Origin: Caldivirga sp. UBA161
Lineage (GTDB): Archaea; Thermoproteota; Thermoprotei; Thermoproteales; Thermocladiaceae
DNA length: 24,761 bases
Assembly (NCBI RefSeq): GCF_002506515.1
Contig: NZ_DAXS01000028.1
Location: forward strand, 8,705-33,465
Direction of reading: 5' to 3'
This document shows, piece after piece, positions 23,018 through 24,761 of the stretch. Position numbers and translations under genes: made by a program. The notes below the pieces were generated by a model. The model had not been told where the DNA came from. It made no database searches and was given only the letters and a program-made list of their open reading frames with translations. Each line of letters begins with the position of its first letter. Position 1 is the stretch's first letter.

Positions 23018-23593
23018 GTGAGGATCCTGGTAACTGGTGTCGCTAAGTCAGGTAAGTCAACAATCCTAGGAATACTATCTGAATTAGGCTATGGGGCAAT
23101 TAATGCATCAAACCTATTACTGAGCAGCAGCTGCGTTAAGTGGAATGAAGATTACCAGTCATATGATATTACTGATAAGGACTGCGCAGCAGGCTTAATT
23201 AATAAGGCCATCTTAAATTGCCATGGGAACTGCGCCCTAGAAACCATAGCCTACGAGTTAGTGGACCCTGGTTACGTGGACTTAGTCGTGGTTGTTAGGC
23301 GCGACCCAATTCAACTATATGAGGAGTACAGTAGGTTGAGGTGGCCTTGCGTAAAGATTTTTAATAACACTATTAGTGAGGTCACTGGTTCTCATGTTAA
23401 TGACATTGAATCGCTGTTTAACGGTAAGGTTAGGCAATTAATTTTCACGAGTAATATTAGTGAATTGAGGAGTAAAGTACTCATGGTGATTAATAATGGA
23501 TTAAGTGAACAAGTGGATTGGTTAATGAAGTATAGTGATGATGAAAGGTTTCACTCAATATTAATGAGTATTGAAGACTGCTTCACCGCTTAA
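23018..23593 (+). CDS. AK6/Fap7-like P-loop nucleotide kinase, divergent
   Basis: The 191-residue protein starts with ILVTGVAKSGKST (P-loop at 7-14). The YQSYDI motif around 46-51 and VVVRRDPIQLYEEYSRLRW followed by VKIFNNTISEV resemble the AK6/Fap7 sequence in which RxW/Y, Lys and EN surround the lid. Fap7-type adenylate kinases act in late small-subunit rRNA maturation as well as on AMP/ATP. The region that usually reads DTH is replaced by NCALETIAYEL and several cysteines are present (C39, C56, C68, C72, C111), so activity is uncertain. GTG 23018 directly follows the KaiC-like stop. Its end overlaps the convergent mannosidase gene by 11 bases. A canonical AK6 may exist elsewhere. Confidence 0.78.
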   Translation: MRILVTGVAKSGKSTILGILSELGYGAINASNLLLSSSCVKWNEDYQSYDITDKDCAAGLINKAILNCHGNCALETIAYELVDPGYVDLVVVVRRDPIQLYEEYSRLRWPCVKIFNNTISEVTGSHVNDIESLFNGKVRQLIFTSNISELRSKVLMVINNGLSEQVDWLMKYSDDERFHSILMSIEDCFTA

Positions 23594-24761
23594 CAACAAT
23601 TGACTTCACCTGCCTATTCCCATACCTAAACTTAACAATACTTCCAGTAACCTCAATACCCTCACTGCTTCTGGTAGTCTCTATTAGATTAGTCTCATAC
23701 GCCTCACTGGGCTTAAATGGTAACTCCAATTCACCGATACCCCTACTATTAGCTATTTCACTAATCCTAAATACCAGGGCCTTTGAATCATCCTCACTCA
23801 CCTTCACTGCCTCAAGCATTAGGTTGCTTGGCCTAAGCTTAATGAGGCTTGCCTCACCAGGCTTACCCTTAATAACTAATATTGGTGCGTTAAGCTCCCA
23901 TGCAGCCCTATGGACCTCGGTTAAGTCACCTCCATGAGGCATTAAGCTGTAGGTGAAGGTAACCTCCTCAAGGTCAGTGGAGGGATCTGGGAATATTGGT
24001 GTCTTAGCAAGGGTAATGCCCACACTAGAGCCCTTAACACTAACGGCGTACTTACCATCATTAAGGAGCGCCACGCCGAAGCAACATTCACTGAGGCTAA
24101 CCCACTTATGCATTGGAACCTCAAAGCGGGCTAAATCCCATGAAGTGTTAGTTACCGTGGGCCTCTTAATGGGTGTGTAGGGTGCATCGAAGTAGGCCTC
24201 ATCAGTGTTTAAGTCTAAGTGGAACCAGGCCTTATACAGTAATTCCCTATCCACAAGCTTAATGGTTGTCTTGAAGTCAAGCCTCCTTGAATCGGCATAA
24301 AGCCTAACCTCCTGAATAATACTACTACGCCTAAAGTCATACTTAAACCTGACTGAAGCCATTAATGGGCCCCTTGATTCAACACTGGACTCTGAGGCAT
24401 TCAAGGTGAAGCTGGTTTCCTCATAACCCTTCTCAATATCCCATGCGTCACTCCAACCTGGTATATTCTCATAAGCCACCAACACATTACTTGGCTCCTT
24501 AATCAACTCCCTACCACTCCCCTTATCAATCATGCTAAGGAGCCTACCACTCCTACTAAGCTTAACCCTAATGAACTTATTCTCCATAGTATAATAATCG
24601 GAATCCTCAATAATCCTTACTGGTTCACTTGGCTCAACATGCCTAACAGTAGCGTAGCCTACGCTGGGTACCTTAACTCTGACTAGGTATCCTTCATTAA
24701 TTCTTTGACTACCCTCAACCGGCTCATTAACCACTATATAATCAATCCTGTCCCATGGTAG
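23583..24761 (-). CDS. GH38 alpha-mannosidase, C-terminal part (5' end outside window)
   Basis: The - strand frame is open to the right edge. Its first visible residues (LPWDRIDYIVVNEP) already match the segment after the catalytic domain of family 38 alpha-mannosidases, where LPW(D/E)R precedes the C-terminal beta-sandwich. Further family features are VKVPSVGYATV, MENKFIRVKLSRSGRLLSMIDKGSGREL, DAWDI, KAWFHLDLN, ARFEVPMHKWVSL, and SYSLMPHGGD. About 392 residues are visible; the catalytic N-terminal half is outside. The enzyme trims alpha-mannosides, plausibly for glycan turnover or external polysaccharide use. A GTG at 24734 could start a shorter frame but would lack a whole catalytic domain, so I take the gene as continuing past the edge. 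Confidence 0.88.
   Translation of the reverse strand, partial: LPWDRIDYIVVNEPVEGSQRINEGYLVRVKVPSVGYATVRHVEPSEPVRIIEDSDYYTMENKFIRVKLSRSGRLLSMIDKGSGRELIKEPSNVLVAYENIPGWSDAWDIEKGYEETSFTLNASESSVESRGPLMASVRFKYDFRRSSIIQEVRLYADSRRLDFKTTIKLVDRELLYKAWFHLDLNTDEAYFDAPYTPIKRPTVTNTSWDLARFEVPMHKWVSLSECCFGVALLNDGKYAVSVKGSSVGITLAKTPIFPDPSTDLEEVTFTYSLMPHGGDLTEVHRAAWELNAPILVIKGKPGEASLIKLRPSNLMLEAVKVSEDDSKALVFRISEIANSRGIGELELPFKPSEAYETNLIETTRSSEGIEVTGSIVKFRYGNRQVKSIVVKR

Noticed and set aside
24732..24734. GTG as the true start of the mannosidase-like gene
   Set aside because: The frame continues upstream to the window edge with family-typical LPWDR sequence, and starting here would leave no catalytic domain.

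Overview
This window reads as chromosome of a hyperthermophilic crenarchaeon of the Thermoproteales type, probably close to Caldivirga or Vulcanisaeta. That placement is inference. It rests on a proteasome beta subunit, a LysW-based lysine/arginine pathway, NOG1-, KaiC- and AK6-type proteins, an archaeal STAND-like ATPase, moderate GC, and many start codons about 26-28 bases after a TATA box (leaderless messages). No rRNA, tRNA, CRISPR array or intact insertion sequence was seen.

Layout. 1-6.5 kb is housekeeping: a TatD-family nuclease (cut by the left edge), a proteasome beta subunit, a NOG1-like ribosome-assembly GTPase, a small protein of unknown function, a glucose-dehydrogenase-type zinc oxidoreductase, and a large MrfA/YprA-like DUF1998 helicase. 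The helicase is preceded by an uncharacterised, possibly DUF2192, protein. 7.4-15.4 kb is one amino-acid biosynthesis block. On the + strand are lysY, lysZ, lysW and lysX. On the - strand is a tightly overlapping carA-carB-argX operon. The two ATP-grasp paralogues (lysX, argX) meet tail to tail with overlapping ends. Together these genes build lysine and ornithine/arginine on the LysW carrier and supply carbamoyl phosphate.

15.5-16.7 kb encodes the most interesting protein here: four CBS domains fused to a C-terminal domain that looks like the ribosome hibernation factor HPF/RaiA. A perfect 14-bp palindrome lies between it and the divergent carA. From 16.7 to 20.2 kb is a decayed accessory stretch: frameshifted remnants of secreted or membrane-anchored proteins on both strands, an intact archaeal ATPase with a perfect 27-bp palindrome at its start, and a lysine-rich coding remnant with stops.

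20.2-24.8 kb carries a single macro-domain protein, an MFS transporter, a one-domain KaiC-like ATPase directly abutting an AK6/Fap7-like P-loop protein, and the C-terminal part of a GH38 alpha-mannosidase cut by the right edge.

Two oddities in core genes deserve checking. lysY has no ATG/GTG/TTG in frame ahead of its nucleotide-binding motif. The proteasome beta subunit has Gly where the catalytic Thr1 should align.
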